From Xiphydria camelus (taxonomy: Eukaryota > Arthropoda > Insecta > Hymenoptera > Xiphydriidae): a stretch of DNA of 64,000 bases. Position numbers and translations under genes: made by a program. Numbering within the stretch: the stretch's first letter is position 1; every line of letters begins with the position of its first letter. Shown piece by piece: positions 21,170-32,310 of the stretch. The stretch is from NCBI GenBank assembly GCA_963678675.1, contig OY783200.1, positions 19,978,190 through 20,042,189 of the forward strand, read 5' to 3'. The notes below the pieces were generated by a model. It searched no databases and had not been told where the DNA came from. It saw nothing but the letters and a program-made list of their open reading frames with translations.

Positions 21170-22170
21170 AGAACTTCCCGTTCAAGCTCCACCAATGTTT
21201 CTTTCACGGCTCAAGCAACATGAGGCCGAGCGCTGTCGTGAAGAAAAATTACTTTTCGGCGATTCGATACAATTGATGGTCATTTTTGCATCAAATAATC
21301 ATTTAAACGCTCCAATTGTTGTTGATAATATTCAGCGATAATTATTTCATTCAGTTTCAACAGGTTATAATAAACGATACCTTCCATATTGCACCAAATT
21401 GAGAAAGCATTATTTTGTGATCGTGGATCTTTCGTTTTGCTATCGACGTTGATGGTTGGCCAGGATCAACCCTTGATTTTTTGAGTTTCGGTTTGCCGAA
21501 ATAAAACCATTTCTCATCAGCGGTTACGATACGCCATAAAAACTTTTCTTTTTATGCTTTGCCAGCAAAGAAATCGAGATGTCCAAACGATTAACAATTG
21601 CATTTTCGGTCAATTCATGTGGCAGCCACTTTCCTTCTTTTTCAGTCTTTCCCATGGCATGTAAACGTCATGAAATAGTAGATTCGTATCGACTTCAAGC
21701 TGTTGAGCCAATTCTTTGAGCGTTTCATTAGGGTTTTCTTCCAACAGAGCTTGCAGTTGTTCATCTTCGAACTTCTTTGTTTGACCTGGCCGTTGTTTGT
21801 CGTGAACATAAAGCCGGGGACACACTATTGCCACGTAATATTTTATCATGTATTCAAATCCATCAGAGACATACTGCTGTCACGTCATGCGAAACAAATG
21901 TGTCTCCGATGCGTATTTTCGCGCGTCTCATGCTACGTGCTAGCACGTGAGCTCGCGTGACGTGACAATAGTGTGTCCCCGGCTAAACAGTTTTCACCTT
22001 TAAAGCGACGAAACAAGTTTCTACATACTGTTTCCGGTGGAGCAGATTCAGCATAAGTTTGCACAAGTAATTGACGAGCTGTAGCAGCACTTTAAAAAAA
22101 AAATCAAAGTAGTGTAGAAGTACACATCGAAAAAAACAACGTGTCGCATTCCATTTTCTCAGGTTATAGA
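21170..22170 (-). pseudogene. Mariner transposase pseudogene, copy 2
   Basis: Minus-strand coding remnants run from the N-terminal HTH (about 22160) through the second HTH (21849-21610) to the catalytic region (about 21240-21120). The first asparagine of the DNARPH box is replaced by serine (DSARPH), and a stop follows within two residues. The reading frame is also cut by the MITE at 21812-21984. Spacing between the second and third catalytic aspartates is retained, unlike in copy 1. Confidence 0.8.
21812..21984. mobile_element. MITE with AGCCGGGGACACACTATTG ends, inside mariner copy 2
   Basis: Terminal inverted repeats of about 25 bp (AGCCGGGGACACACTATTG, then Y, then CACGT) bound a 173 bp palindromic element rich in CACGTGAGCTCG-like steps. 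On the minus strand it is flanked by TTTA on both sides, and the intact mariner copy reads through the same site, so the insertion and its short target duplication are directly visible. Confidence 0.85.
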
Positions 22171-22319
22171 CATAGACTAATATTAACCAAAAATGGCTGT
22201 CTAATGACAGAATCTTCATGAGGAATGTCCATAATTAACAAGAAGTATTAGTCGCTGCGCACGACATAAGTAGGTAGAGCCATCTACAGGAGAACAGCGG
22301 CTTTCAATGCAACCTCCTA

Positions 22320-23012
22320 ATAATATTGCGGTGGTTTGTGTCGGCTGGATTCATTCGAAGAATATTCTTCCACTGATAATTTCGTTGGAGCTTGTAACTT
22401 CAATTACACTCTCTCGGATCGATCGCATCGTAGATGCGAACAGGATCGATCGGAGGGTTCTGGGCGCGCGCAAAGCTCCTTCGTTTAAGTACAGTCTAGT
22501 CCCTCCGCGATCCTGTCGTCCACCATTACAAGTAATTACATTACAATTACATCCTTGTTTATCATCGATAATTCATTGTATTCTGTACAAATCCTACTAG
22601 CCTACAGTGTCTTCCTTTTATGTACACTCACTAAAACCCTCCGGGCGCGCGAGGGGGGTAGTGCAAGGTGATCCTATAGTTTTTCCGAGTACTTTTTTCG
22701 CTCTACCGTGGTGGGCGGTGTGAGGGATGGAGGGAGGGTGATATATCGCTATACATAATATATACATACGGCCGTTCCCGACGGCACGCCGCACGGTAAT
22801 CTTGCGATGGCGAGAAATTTCTAAAGGAAGTAGAAAAAGTTCGCGACCCTCGGACGCGTTTCCTCGGGAGCTCCGCCGTTTCTCGACGACAGTTCCTCGG
22901 GGGTTCTTTCGAAGTTGCACCTTCACTTGCGCGGTAAAACACTATATTAGTCTTCGCGACGCGTAGCAAAGTAGAGCACGGTGCGATCTCATGCCGATGG
23001 GAGAAATTGGCC
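22320..23012. other. 3' side of the CUB gene; no separate gene seen
   Basis: This includes the probable 3' untranslated region of the reverse-strand CUB gene. AATATTGCGGTGGTTTGTGT at 22322 matches the leader of the 19914-type MITEs. From 22620 on the sequence is GC-richer, with open frames that carry no domain. Confidence 0.45.
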
Positions 23013-23199
23013 TTAGAGGCAGAGCAGGAAGATGGGGACTATCGCGAAGATCATCGGTAGGACTGTTTCGATGCTGCTGGATGATCCGGTCACGTGATTT
23101 GGTGCGGGAGACGGTCCGCTCTTCCGGGTATTGGCTGTGACGGAATCGCTCCTCCACCTCATCGTGTACTGCGGGGCTGTCCTGCTGAACGCATGTAAT
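23013..23199 (-). CDS. CUB-domain protein, last exon (hydrophobic C-terminus)
   Basis: The acceptor CTTCTTTGCAG precedes the exon, and the codon split across the junction is completed (AA plus A). It encodes the end of the last CUB domain (LHAFSRTAPQYTMRWRSDSV), a serine/proline-rich spacer, and a hydrophobic tail (VLPMIFAIVPIFLLCL) ending at a TAA. The short hydrophobic end with no cytoplasmic basic tail fits GPI anchoring; a membrane anchor is the alternative. Confidence 0.85.
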
Positions 23200-23572
23200 C
23201 TGCAAAGAAGTGAGCATTTTTTATCGGTCTTGGATATACTGAGAAAGATAATAATAGGTCGCACCACAATAAATACAGATCGAAAATGTTTATATTTCAT
23301 ATCAAGATGACTTACATTGCAATTTCGTATATAATATATACTTGTATAATGTACCCTCCGGTTTTTATTGGGATCAATCGAGTGTTAAATTCATCGTTGG
23401 TAATATCAACGAATAATTAGTTAAGGCAATTTAATTTTTGGGGAGTTTAACCGTCAATTATAACAAGAGTGGATACCAGATTAAAGGTCTAGTTGTTTCA
23501 AGTAACTATTTTGTGAAATAACTATATAATGACAAAGATCGTTATTCTTGAATTTAACATTTAGTCGATTTA

Positions 23573-23698
23573 GGGCCGGTTTTACCAACAGGTATAAACG
23601 CGGTATAGCGCTATACTGAGAATAACCATAAGGCTTATTGCTAGTTATTCTCAGTATAGCGCTATACCGCGTTTATACCGTGTTGGTAAAACCGGCCC
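23573..23698. mobile_element. 126 bp PIF/Harbinger-type MITE, copy 1
   Basis: An almost perfect palindrome with ends GGGCCGGTTTTACCAACA and its inverse, arms about 55 bp containing GGTATAGCGCTATACTGAGA, flanked by TTA on both sides (3 bp target duplication). It is nearly identical to 47869-47994, so the family moved recently. It lies in an intron of the CUB gene. Confidence 0.9.
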
Positions 23699-23927
23699 TT
23701 AGTCAATTCTTTTCCCAGGTTTAGCGAGTGAGTAGGTTCGTAGTTCTTTATGACTCAGAATTTAAATATTCCTCAGAGCCCACGTGTATGCATACATAAC
23801 ACAGGTGTAAAATTAGATAGAAAATATAGTAAACAGCACTTTGATGAGGTCTTGTTAATTTAACTTATCGCGCGAGAATGAAGGAAAGCCAGAAATGTAT
23901 AAAAAGGAGAGAACGTGAGAGACTTAC

Positions 23928-24069
23928 TTAACTACAGCTGTATTCTTCTTCCACTCGAGCGTAAAGTTCTTGTACTTGTCCCTGGAGCAGAACGTGAGCA
24001 CTCTTTCTCCGATCGTGTCGTTGCTTTTTATGTACTCGTGGATGGTCATGTTCCACGCGCTGCAGGGTC
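23928..24069 (-). CDS. CUB-domain protein, penultimate exon
   Basis: Acceptor GTCCTAACCAG; donor GTAAGT. Encodes PCSAWNMTIHEYIKS, GERVLTFCSRDKYKNFTLEW and KKNTAVV. The CSAWN-type cysteine, the FCSRD step and the alternating hydrophobic pattern match the second half of a CUB domain. Phase 1 in, phase 2 out; both junctions join in frame to the neighbouring exons. Confidence 0.85.
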
Positions 24070-26272
24070 CTGGTTAGGACATAGAGATGAAGCCGAGAAT
24101 GAATCGAGAGTAAAGCGTATAGCCGATACGAACCCTCGCAATGTTACGTAAATGTTAATGTAACGTATATGTTATAATTTCACATCCAGTTAAATAACAT
24201 CAATATAACAGGATTTGTTATATAGATTTAATATATAACGGTTATATAATAATTCATGTTACATATAGGTATATTATTATATTGATGAGTTCAAAACTTT
24301 GACATACGTTTTACATCTATGTAATATTGCGGAGAATTGTTACGACTGGAAAACGGCTAGATGAAATTTGCATACTAAAATTTTACAGCAAAATGAAATT
24401 CGTATTTTCTCAAGGAAAAATCATATAAAAGTGCCTCTAACTGTTGTATAGTGTTCAAATACGAAAAACAAATCACAACTCATCATTGCATAGTATCCCA
24501 TAGAAATTATCAATAGATTGTTTTTCCCTACCAATTATTATGGAATTTCCAACATTCGCCAAATCCCACCTCATCCTATTAAAGAAACCACAACGAGAGA
24601 AACGAAACACAGAGCGATTTTGATCCTCGCAAAAACACAATAACCTTCGCACCTGATCTCGTTACTTGGCCAGAACTAATTCTCTACTCGTATTCAGCAA
24701 ACAGAAAGTAACAGTTGTGTTACAAATATATTGCAGTTATATAACGGATTACATAAATGTTATATAACTGACATAGAAATTGTAACATTGTTGCTTTGTA
24801 TTTTTGTATATATAAACATATATTCGCATACACGCGAGTTGTGTGCAAACAAACGAAGATCTTTTTACCGAAGAAAGAAGTTGACCAAATAAAACAATCA
24901 GAAAGATATCGCGGGGGTGGAGAAAGAGTCACAGGGAGAGTACAGCTTACTCTCCTTCCATGTTATTCGTCGGAAATGCAAAAGCATTGAAACGGGTCTT
25001 TGTCAGACAATGTAGTGAGGACTGTCCTGGCAAGGAGGACTGTAGATTTGGGGAACTGCCATTGGAATATCCCCGGAAATGAACAAAAACTGACGCGCTG
25101 CGCGCAAAACTACGGGAACCCCCAAGCCCGGAAATGGTTTTAATATACTCGTCTTTCTTCGCCCTGCGATTGTCCCCCCCCCCCCCTCCTTCTCGCATTT
25201 GCCTTCTTTTCGCGCTGACGACTGAACTCCTCAGTTTTCCGTCGGCTATTCAGCTAAAGTGGCTGAGTAGGCCTTCTTCGCGGGCTTCCTCATAATTAAT
25301 TATCGCTACTTCCTTGAAGATCGGAGTTCCATCCCTCGAAAGGCGTTCTTGACGGAGAAATCGTCGTTTGACATTTGCTGACAAGATATTATATAAAATT
25401 ATTTACTTACATAAGATCAAATTTTTTGTGTAGCATCACTTTATAGTCTTCACTTTCTTCACGAAATTCCCCCTTATTTGAATTCTTGCCTAATTAGCGC
25501 AAATTGCTGAGCTTATTGTCTTATTTATTCAATGAAGTGCTCGTAAATGGAAACTATTGTTGATGTATTACCCCCTTATTGTTATGAAAGGGATTAATTT
25601 TATTCTTTACGCGGTGGATGTATCTCTCCCGAATTATTTTCATTATATTAGTAATAATTCAATCTAAATTAATGTGAAATCGCAATAAGCCTTGCCCTAT
25701 AAGTAATTTTTATCGCACGTCAATCGAAATCTAGCATCAATTCGGATTTTATCATGGTACCGCGGTGATACTGTAATGAAAGTTAAATAACCATTTACTT
25801 CTTTTTTATACACCGCCATCGACACCGGTGCATTGTCCATTAATTGAACACGCCCGTACTTAATTGGTTGTTCGGCGTATATTTCTAGACTGGAACGACG
25901 CGGGAATAACGAACGACCCGGCAGTCCCGCTCGCCATTCCGAGATAACAGTTCGTTGAATTTATTTCCTCCGTTTATCGTCCACCCCTTCCTCTTAGGTA
26001 TCCTTTGCGCCTTTCCCCGCGTAGTCGTTGTCGTTGCTCTCGTTGCTCTTTTCGCGACTTTTCAAACGACATTTTCGCGAAAGAGGTCGTTAAGCGACTC
26101 TGCAATAACGGGTTCCACTTCCGTTTCTCCTCGTGCGATATCTGTTTGGTCCCGCGATCGATGATGTAGCAATGAGGACACCGAGGACGCCGATTAATTG
26201 TATGATGAAATGATTGTTCGATTTTACGGGGCATTCAATATTGGGGATATTTTTATGGCTGTAAAGACTAAT

Positions 26273-26875
26273 AAGGAAACCGTCCCAGGTGTACCTCGCG
26301 GATTTCTTTCATTCTGATATATGTTATTTTACATCAAAATCTAAAAGATACGTATTTTTTTTATGTGCAGAAAAATATTTCTAGGGGGTGAAATTAACCC
26401 TCAAAGTTGACAACTGCTAAGAATGAGTGCTAGTTTTCACATACTTGCAATTGATCTTTTGAAATGAAACTAAGTGGATAATAATCTACATAAATAATGA
26501 TAAAAAAATGCAATTTACTACATTTCATTAGGACAATTAATCAAAAAAATTATAAGGGTTTGAAATTCACCAAATTACTGTAAAATTTCAACCCTTATAA
26601 TTTTTAAATTAATTACCCTAACAAAATGTATTAAATTGCATTTCCCATCATTTTTTATGTTGATTATTATCCACTTGGTTTCATTTCAAAAGATCAATTG
26701 CAAGTATGTGAAAACCAACACTCATTCCTAGGAGTTGTCAACTTTGAGGGTTAATTTCACCCCCTAGAAATGTTTTTCGGCACATAACAAAAAATACGTA
26801 TCTCTTAGATTTTGATGTAGAATAACATATATCAGAATGAACGAAATCGGCGAGGTACACCTGGGACGGTTTCCT
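26273..26875. mobile_element. 603 bp foldback element with about 295 bp arms
   Basis: AAGGAAACCGTCCCAGGTGT at the left is matched by the inverse ACACCTGGGACGGTTTCCTT at the right, and the pairing runs almost to the centre (AATTTCACCCCCTAGAAAT, TTGACAACT, TCAATTGCAAGTATGTGAAA). The arms are about 95% alike with only a short spacer, so the element is a near-complete hairpin. No coding capacity. It lies in the CUB gene intron. Confidence 0.9.
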
Positions 26876-26945
26876 TGTAAGTCAAAGCAGATCTTTAAGA
26901 TAATGTCCTAGTCGACACAAATTCTCACAATATTGCATAGGCGTA

Positions 26946-27125
26946 ACGTCTGTTAAAATGTCGTACTCAGTAATATAACAATAACATAACAGATCGTATT
27001 ATATACATATTGTACAACTGTAATATATTAAACAAAATGTCTTATATTGATGCTGTATTGTCGAATGCGATATTTTAATATAGACGATAAATCCACCTAA
27101 TATTGCGAGGGTTTGTGTCAGCTTG
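26946..27125. mobile_element. MITE of the AATATTGCG family, copy 2
   Basis: Reverse complement of the 19914-20092 element: TGTTAAAATGTCGTACTC against ATGCGATATTTTAA, then TAATATTGCGAGGGTTTGTG and TCAGCT. The inner palindrome has diverged from copy 1. Confidence 0.6.
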
Positions 27126-27210
27126 AATTAGACGTATCGTTTGTCCGTATTCTCACAGTCACATTTATACTTTCGCAGTAAAACCCTAAGCCGTGGAGTT
27201 CAAAACTCAC

Positions 27211-27484
27211 GATCTTGTTTCGATTCAATTTCGATGGTCAACTGTCGATCCGTGAGCGAATCCAGGACCCAAGTGCACTTTTGCTGATAGTACTGATTCA
27301 GTTTCAGTGCTCTGGCTAAATCTCCACCGTTAACCTCGCCCTCTGGCTTCGTGGTGGTGTGACTTCCACAATAAGGATCTGTCTCGAACTTGTAAGAAGC
27401 CATGAAATTGATGCCGGCGTTGAAAGACCTCGACCACTCGATATAAACTGGTGTCCAACTGCGAATACTGACTGGTAGCCACTC
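27211..27484 (-). CDS. CUB-domain protein, exon with CUB junction
   Basis: Acceptor CCATTCTAG; donor GTGAGT. Begins EWLPVSIRSWTPVYIEWSRS, which completes one CUB-like domain (AGINFMASYKFE), and then starts the next with YCG, GEVNGGDLARALKLN and CTWVLDS..DRQLTIEIESK. Phase 0 in, phase 1 out. The CTW.LD and L.I.I pattern is typical of the first half of a CUB domain. Confidence 0.85.
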
Positions 27485-27698
27485 CTAGAATGGAGGAAAG
27501 AATTATTGTTGGAATTCTGGGTTGTAATCAATAGTAGCATTTAGCTCGAATATCTCTTTGAACAAAAAAAGTGGAGTCAAATAATTGAACGATCGGAGAA
27601 ATGCCTTTAAAAATGAAAATAGCGCATTCTTTGAGTGCGATGACGTTTTTGCAACGTTCCGAGGAGTGATCGAACGAACAATAAGGGTTCTACGTTAC

Positions 27699-27860
27699 CT
27701 TATAGTTTCCACAGAGGCACGTGATGGGGTGTCCAGTTTCCGAGACCAATAAGAGATAATCGGTGTCCTTCAATGGTTTCACGCCATCACAGTGACAGCC
27801 GCCGTCACCACATTTGGTTGAGCATTGAGTCTCCAACATTTGTTCTGTGCTGTTTTCAAC
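27699..27860 (-). CDS. CUB-domain protein, cysteine-rich exon
   Basis: Exactly 54 codons, phase 0 at both ends, acceptor TTTTGAAG and donor GTAACG. Encodes VENSTEQMLETQCSTKC, GDGGCHCDG and LLVSETGHPITCLCGNYK. The six cysteines form an insertion within the CUB-like domain begun in the exon at 28092-28270. Confidence 0.85.
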
Positions 27861-28091
27861 CTTCAAAATGAGATGAAGATAAAATAAGCTAAAGATTTTA
27901 TTAAAATAACAGGAATACTCGAATAGCGTTTAGTAAAATATTTGTTATTGCAAGTAGGACTATTATTGGGTTACTTATTGAAGAATATTTTGTAGTTAAT
28001 TGTATTTTCGTTCCAATAATAATTTGTTTCGACAAGAGACTACGAGTAAAATAAGAAGAGAATAGCAGTTTTGCACATTTTTGGCACTCAC

Positions 28092-28270
28092 CGTGATGAT
28101 AATTGATTGATTGACGGCAGGAATGAAGTGCATCCTACACTTCACCGGACCTCCTACGGAGACAAGTCTATAGGGCTCGGGGTGGATGACTCTACCTTCA
28201 TGTGGTGAGCTCAGGCCGTAGTACTCGACATCGCAGATGCTTTTAGGCTGCTGCGTGCCACTCTCGCGTT
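28092..28270 (-). CDS. CUB-domain protein, start of second CUB-like domain
   Basis: Acceptor TTTCATCAAAG; donor GTGAGT. The first two bases complete a codon with the upstream exon; the exon encodes SICDVEYYGLSS, EGRVIHPEPYRL and KCRMHFIPAVNQSIIIT. The G-R-V-I-H-P-E-P-Y step is the usual start of a CUB domain. Other acceptor choices in this region give stops, so this junction is well constrained. Confidence 0.85.
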
Positions 28271-28374
28271 CTTTGATGAAACAATTTTCAATAAATTGAA
28301 GTCATCGTCATGTACGCTAATATATAAATTATATTGTTGCACTTGTATGCGAAAAGAAACTACTCTATAATAAG

Positions 28375-28774
28375 TAGGGTAAACCACCCAGTTATTGGAC
28401 ACCTTGAAGTTATTGGACAATCTGATTTAAATAAATAAAAACAAGATTCCTAGTTTTTACGTTAATAAATATCATCAAAAACCGTACCTGGCTTATTGAT
28501 TCTTGACTGTCCAATTACTGGATTGAGTATTTCCAAAAAATAAGAACACTGTCCAATAACGAAGTTTGTTGACTTTATACCAGCTTTTTGTTGTTGAAAA
28601 TTATATTCTTTCCAACTTAAAATTGTAACTTACTAGAATGTAACACTAATATATTTTCAATCAAAACAAGCCACCACTAGGTGGCTTCTATCCCTAGGTA
28701 GAAAAATATCTTTTTAACACGGTCTCAAATCTTGTAAAATGCTTAAGTGTCCAATAACTGGGTGGTTTACCCTA
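28375..28774. mobile_element. 396 bp MITE with GGGTAAACCACCCAGTTATT ends
   Basis: Terminal inverted repeats of about 30 bp (GGGTAAACCACCCAGTTATT, then GGACAC) are flanked by TA. The interior is AT-rich with several further GTCCAATAAC copies. It lies in the large intron of the CUB gene. Confidence 0.85.
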
Positions 28775-29216
28775 TATCTGTTATGGATACTGTTTATATG
28801 ACTTCTTTGAGAAATCAAATTGGTCGAAAATCTCTGAAATTTTAAATAATACAAGTATCGAGTCCGCAGGATCGAAGTGTTTCGAATGCATCTACGTGTT
28901 ACCAGAGAGCAGTGCAAATTGCATTTCAATATTGCCGTTGCGAGATCTACCTCAGACCTCGTTTTCCGCACGGTAGCCTCCGGAAAGGCGATTCTATGGG
29001 AGTATGCCTGTCGAGTATATCGACATAAGTTGAAGTTATTTCTATCCGACCGATTGGCTTTAGTCGCCTAGTTGCACACTTCAACGGCGATGGCACCTTC
29101 CCGTACCACTTTCTTTTGTCTTCGTTTCGGTTTTACGTACGTAGCTAGGTATCTGCTGCACATACATGTGTGCCACTGCACCAATTTACGCTACGTTGCA
29201 TTCGGCGCGGTGCTTG

Positions 29217-29797
29217 TTAACCCTAGAATGGAAACGTGACCCCCTTAGGCTTTTAAAGGAAACATTCAGTAATTTTTACTCCCATGTGGAAAAATCTTAT
29301 ATATCCCTATTTTTTCCTTGGATAGTTATGGATTTGGATAAATAATAACCAACAATGATGTAATCAACTGATTTTGTATATTGTCAATATAGGGCAAATG
29401 TAAAATTACAATAAAATATGACAATAACCGCCAGAAGGTAGTTTTTGTTGACTATTTCACATACACATTGGTGCTTCAGTTTTATAATAAAATTTAATTA
29501 GTTAATAAAATAGTTATTAATTCCAAACGAACTTATGAACTTAAAATCATGAACAGTCTTTGCAAGATTAGATTTGATGATTTTCACAAATGGCTTTCTT
29601 ACAGCCCTTGCAAAATGTGGTTGTGTATCGTCTCAATGAAGATGGGCAAAAAGAGCACTGTTCTAGCACTACTGACTAGACAGCCTGAGGAAAGCACAGC
29701 ATGAAAAAGGGAGCACCACCTATATGTGTTGCGCCAGTGATACCAATTGAAGACGGCGAGGAGTAAGATTTACTCAATGTTTCCATTCTAGGGTTTA
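29217..29797 (-). mobile_element. piggyBac-derived element, 573 bp
   Basis: The perfect 15 bp inverted repeat CCCTAGAATGGAAAC is preceded by TTAA on the left and followed by TTTA (one change from TTAA) on the right, as expected for piggyBac. The minus strand at about 29665-29570 encodes QCSFCPSS, FCKGCKKAICENH and, after a stop, CKDC: the cysteine-rich C-terminal domain of piggyBac transposases. The catalytic core is deleted. Confidence 0.9.
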
Positions 29798-29799
29798 GC

Positions 29800-31000
29800 A
29801 ATGATAGCGAAAAGTGCAACCTTCTTTATATCTCGTCTAGCTTTGTGCTGACAAATTGATTTTTCTACGCATATCGGTGGCAAATGTCAGAAGGAAGAAT
29901 AGTTGAACAGGAAAAGATGAAATCGGCGCACTAATTAGAACTCCAGAGGGAATAACTTATGAAGTACTAGTTTCCCCTTATTTGACACTAGATATTCTTC
30001 CAAAGTCTATGAACTTTTGATATCTATTTCGGCATTAGAAGAGAGCTTTCTTCTCAATCGAAAGAAAGTATTATACCAGCTTTAGCCAAAGTGTAGTACT
30101 TCTAACGATGGGAACCAAATCACTGCCCAGAAAATACAAAGTAATAGTTACCGCCGCAGCAGGGAGCTACTTTACAGACTTTGGGGCGCACCACCATCTA
30201 CTAGAAAAGTTTCGGACTTTTCACTCAGCCCTCGTACATATATGTATACACATATAGCATTCTACTTTCCCGGGACTTTCCATTTATCATAACCGTTTTC
30301 ATTCAATCCGGTCGATCGAGGAAGCGATCTCGATCGACCCGGTATTTCCCCTGGTGCACCACCCCAGATGGACTCAGCGTCGAGTCGCGTTATTATCGTC
30401 CCCGCTATTTCGTTGGCCACTGTCTCCTTTCGCCGAGCAATTATTTATCGCTCGCTCGATTTGTCGATTATAGTTTCCGGAGGAGATCCCCGGTCGTTCC
30501 GGTCGACCAGGCGTGAAGTAACGATCCGAAGAAGCACAACGTACCGATCGATAGTTGCGCAGTCCCAATAAAGGGGCGAACGTAGAGAAAGGAAAGAAAC
30601 GTTCGCCCCGTAAACGTGTAGTAAACGTATTTATGTATAATATAAATGTATTACACGGATGAATGTTTCTATCAAATGTGATACAAATGTATGCAACTTT
30701 GTGTTCATTTGGAAAAATTATAATTGCTCTGATAAAATTTGCGACTTCATCCACACGACTGCTACACAGTTGGAAATTTTGTGTTTTTATCGATCCATCA
30801 ATATTCATACGCCAAAATCAAGCAATTCTTTGGGTTAATTTAACATTTCTTGCGTTGGAATTTCAAAGAAAACATTTTTGGGTCACATTAGATCTATACG
30901 ATAATTGCATATAATTTGAAATTTATCTCTATTTGAATATTCCCGATCTTTACCGTCCTTGCGCTTTCGACCAATAGCGTACACTCTAGAGTCTACAAAC
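29800..31000. other. Intronic sequence, no exon recognised
   Basis: Within the large CUB gene intron (28271-31518). The minus strand has an open frame of 144 codons at 30374-30808 with no domain and mixed composition. A hairpin GGGGCGAACG/CGTTCGCCCC lies at 30573-30610. Confidence 0.4.
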
Positions 31001-31518
31001 CGCTATATACCATATCGACCTATGTCAATATAAGATGATAAGACCAGGTATATGAACAACTATATATGATCATTGTATAGTCACATATGTATATGATCAG
31101 ATAGGATTTGATTTAATCAGATTTTAAATTCTCAATTTTTTTCAGATCTAAATATGTATAATCATATTTAATCGCATATTATTATGTAAATTACTACAAT
31201 TATTTGTATATGTTCAGATAATTTCGGACCTGATTATATTTAATCATGTATGACCGTACATGATTACATATTACTATTTTTTCTTGAGTTGATACAAGGA
31301 ATGTTAAAATTAACACAAAGAATGTTGGATTAACACAAAGGATTAGTCGATTTCGATATATAAAGACGTTTTACAAACCGCAGCATTTGAATAGTATGTA
31401 TATTCTCATGTTAACCACATCCTCGCAATGAACTTGTATGACTGAAGCTACATAACTACTTTACTCTCAACATGAAAAGTATTACTATGGGATGGCAAGT
31501 CAAACGACGTTAATTTAC

Positions 31519-31631
31519 CGTTGTGAAAATAGTAGGAGACTTCCACATGTTCGTCGTCCTTCAAACTGTCGATGGAACGCCTCAGAACGACTGTCATATT
31601 CGGTCCAGTGGAGGAATATCGCTCAGGCTCA
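31519..31631 (-). CDS. CUB-domain protein, most upstream exon recognised
   Basis: Acceptor TCATTGTTACAG; donor GTAAATT. Encodes EPERYSSTGPNMTVVLRRS and EHVEVSYYFHN, the end of a CUB domain (aromatic/serine loop, then TVVL strand, then SYYF strand). Together the six exons encode about 350 residues: the tail of a first CUB domain, two further CUB-like domains, a spacer and a hydrophobic C-terminus, so this is an extracellular or membrane-attached protein. The start of the gene lies further right and was not found. CUB proteins with this layout are known in insects, but I cannot assign a name. Confidence 0.8.
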
Positions 31632-31781
31632 CTGTAACAATGAATGGAACATCGTCCACGTGAGAAAATGGTCAGAGATGAATGCGAAGTGCACATATTG
31701 CATGATATATTTATCGCAAGCACAGCTAAAATGCACGCTCCTCTATATCGAACTATATCATAGCTGAAACTATTGATATTT

Positions 31782-32019
31782 GAGGCTATGAGCGCAATAG
31801 TGGACTAACCCACAAAGTGTGATTTTTGTTTTAATGCGGAATTGAAACTGTTAATTAAATTAGTATCTTATTGTTAGTTAAATAGTTTAAACCCTATGTT
31901 TATATAATGTTATTTGATCAACTTTGTAATTGATATATACTAATTTAACAGTTTTTCAATTCCGCATTAAAACAAAAATCACACTTTGTGGGTTAGTCCA
32001 CTATTGCGCTCATAGCCTC
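31782..32019. mobile_element. Foldback MITE with GAGGCTATGAGCGC ends
   Basis: Arms of about 80 bp: GAGGCTATGAGCGCAATAGT at the left and ACTATTGCGCTCATAGCCTC at the right. The arms are almost identical, the centre AT-rich. Confidence 0.85.
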
Positions 32020-32194
32020 ATTTATCGGCAGAACATTCTTCTCTTTCATTCCAGAGGAAACCCAGATGTTTCTTTTAATTTCAACCCCATGAAGTGATCG
32101 TGAAAACTTGACGATCTCCATAAACATGCTTTGTGAAAATATCTACTCGCGATACCGTTTCACAGTGCCCTCTGCAAAACTCGTTTTTTAAGGC

Positions 32195-32310
32195 CCGTGG
32201 GTTGTTACATTTTCGCGATAAAGTTTATCCTGGTAGTAAACCTTCTATCGACTACTCTGAGTGGCTGGTAAAGGGTTTATCGCGTGAAGGTAAAGTTTAT
32301 CGCGAGGATA
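32195..32310 (+). repeat. 90 bp dispersed repeat, unit 1
   Basis: Contains GTAGTAAACCTTCTATCGAC, CTCTGAGTGGC and GGTTTATCGCG. It aligns with units at 33570-33660 and 33785-33832 plus 35266-35345. This is the most diverged unit. Confidence 0.55.

Larger units (their letters stand above)
20869..22319 (-). mobile_element. Mariner-family element, copy 2 (reverse strand)
   Basis: Same family as 5897-7615, inverted. Ends GGGGGTTGCACTGAAAGCC and GGCTTTCAATGCAACCTCC lie next to TA. The minus strand carries transposase remnants: FEDEQLQALLEENPNETLKE (HTH region), PGQPSTS/NIHG-type middle, and SARPHVA followed by full-length spacing to PSDYHLF, but with stops and frame changes. It lacks the Tc1-like insertion of copy 1 and instead holds a 173 bp MITE. 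Confidence 0.85.
24074..27206. other. 3.1 kb intron of the CUB gene
   Basis: Direct in-phase joining of the exons on each side means no further coding exon is needed here. The intron holds the leader of a 19914-type MITE (about 24122), AT-rich TAACATTA palindromes, a C-tract near 25178, the 603 bp foldback at 26273-26875, and a MITE at 26946-27125. No other gene is seen. Confidence 0.6.

Noticed and set aside
24947..25198. Possible extra CUB gene exon on the minus strand
   Set aside because: The exons on both sides (27211-27484 and 23928-24069) join in phase and give continuous CUB sequence, leaving no room for it. It is also low complexity at one end.
30374..30808. 144-codon minus-strand ORF in the CUB gene intron
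   Set aside because: No recognisable domain and a different reading from the exons that splice in phase around it.
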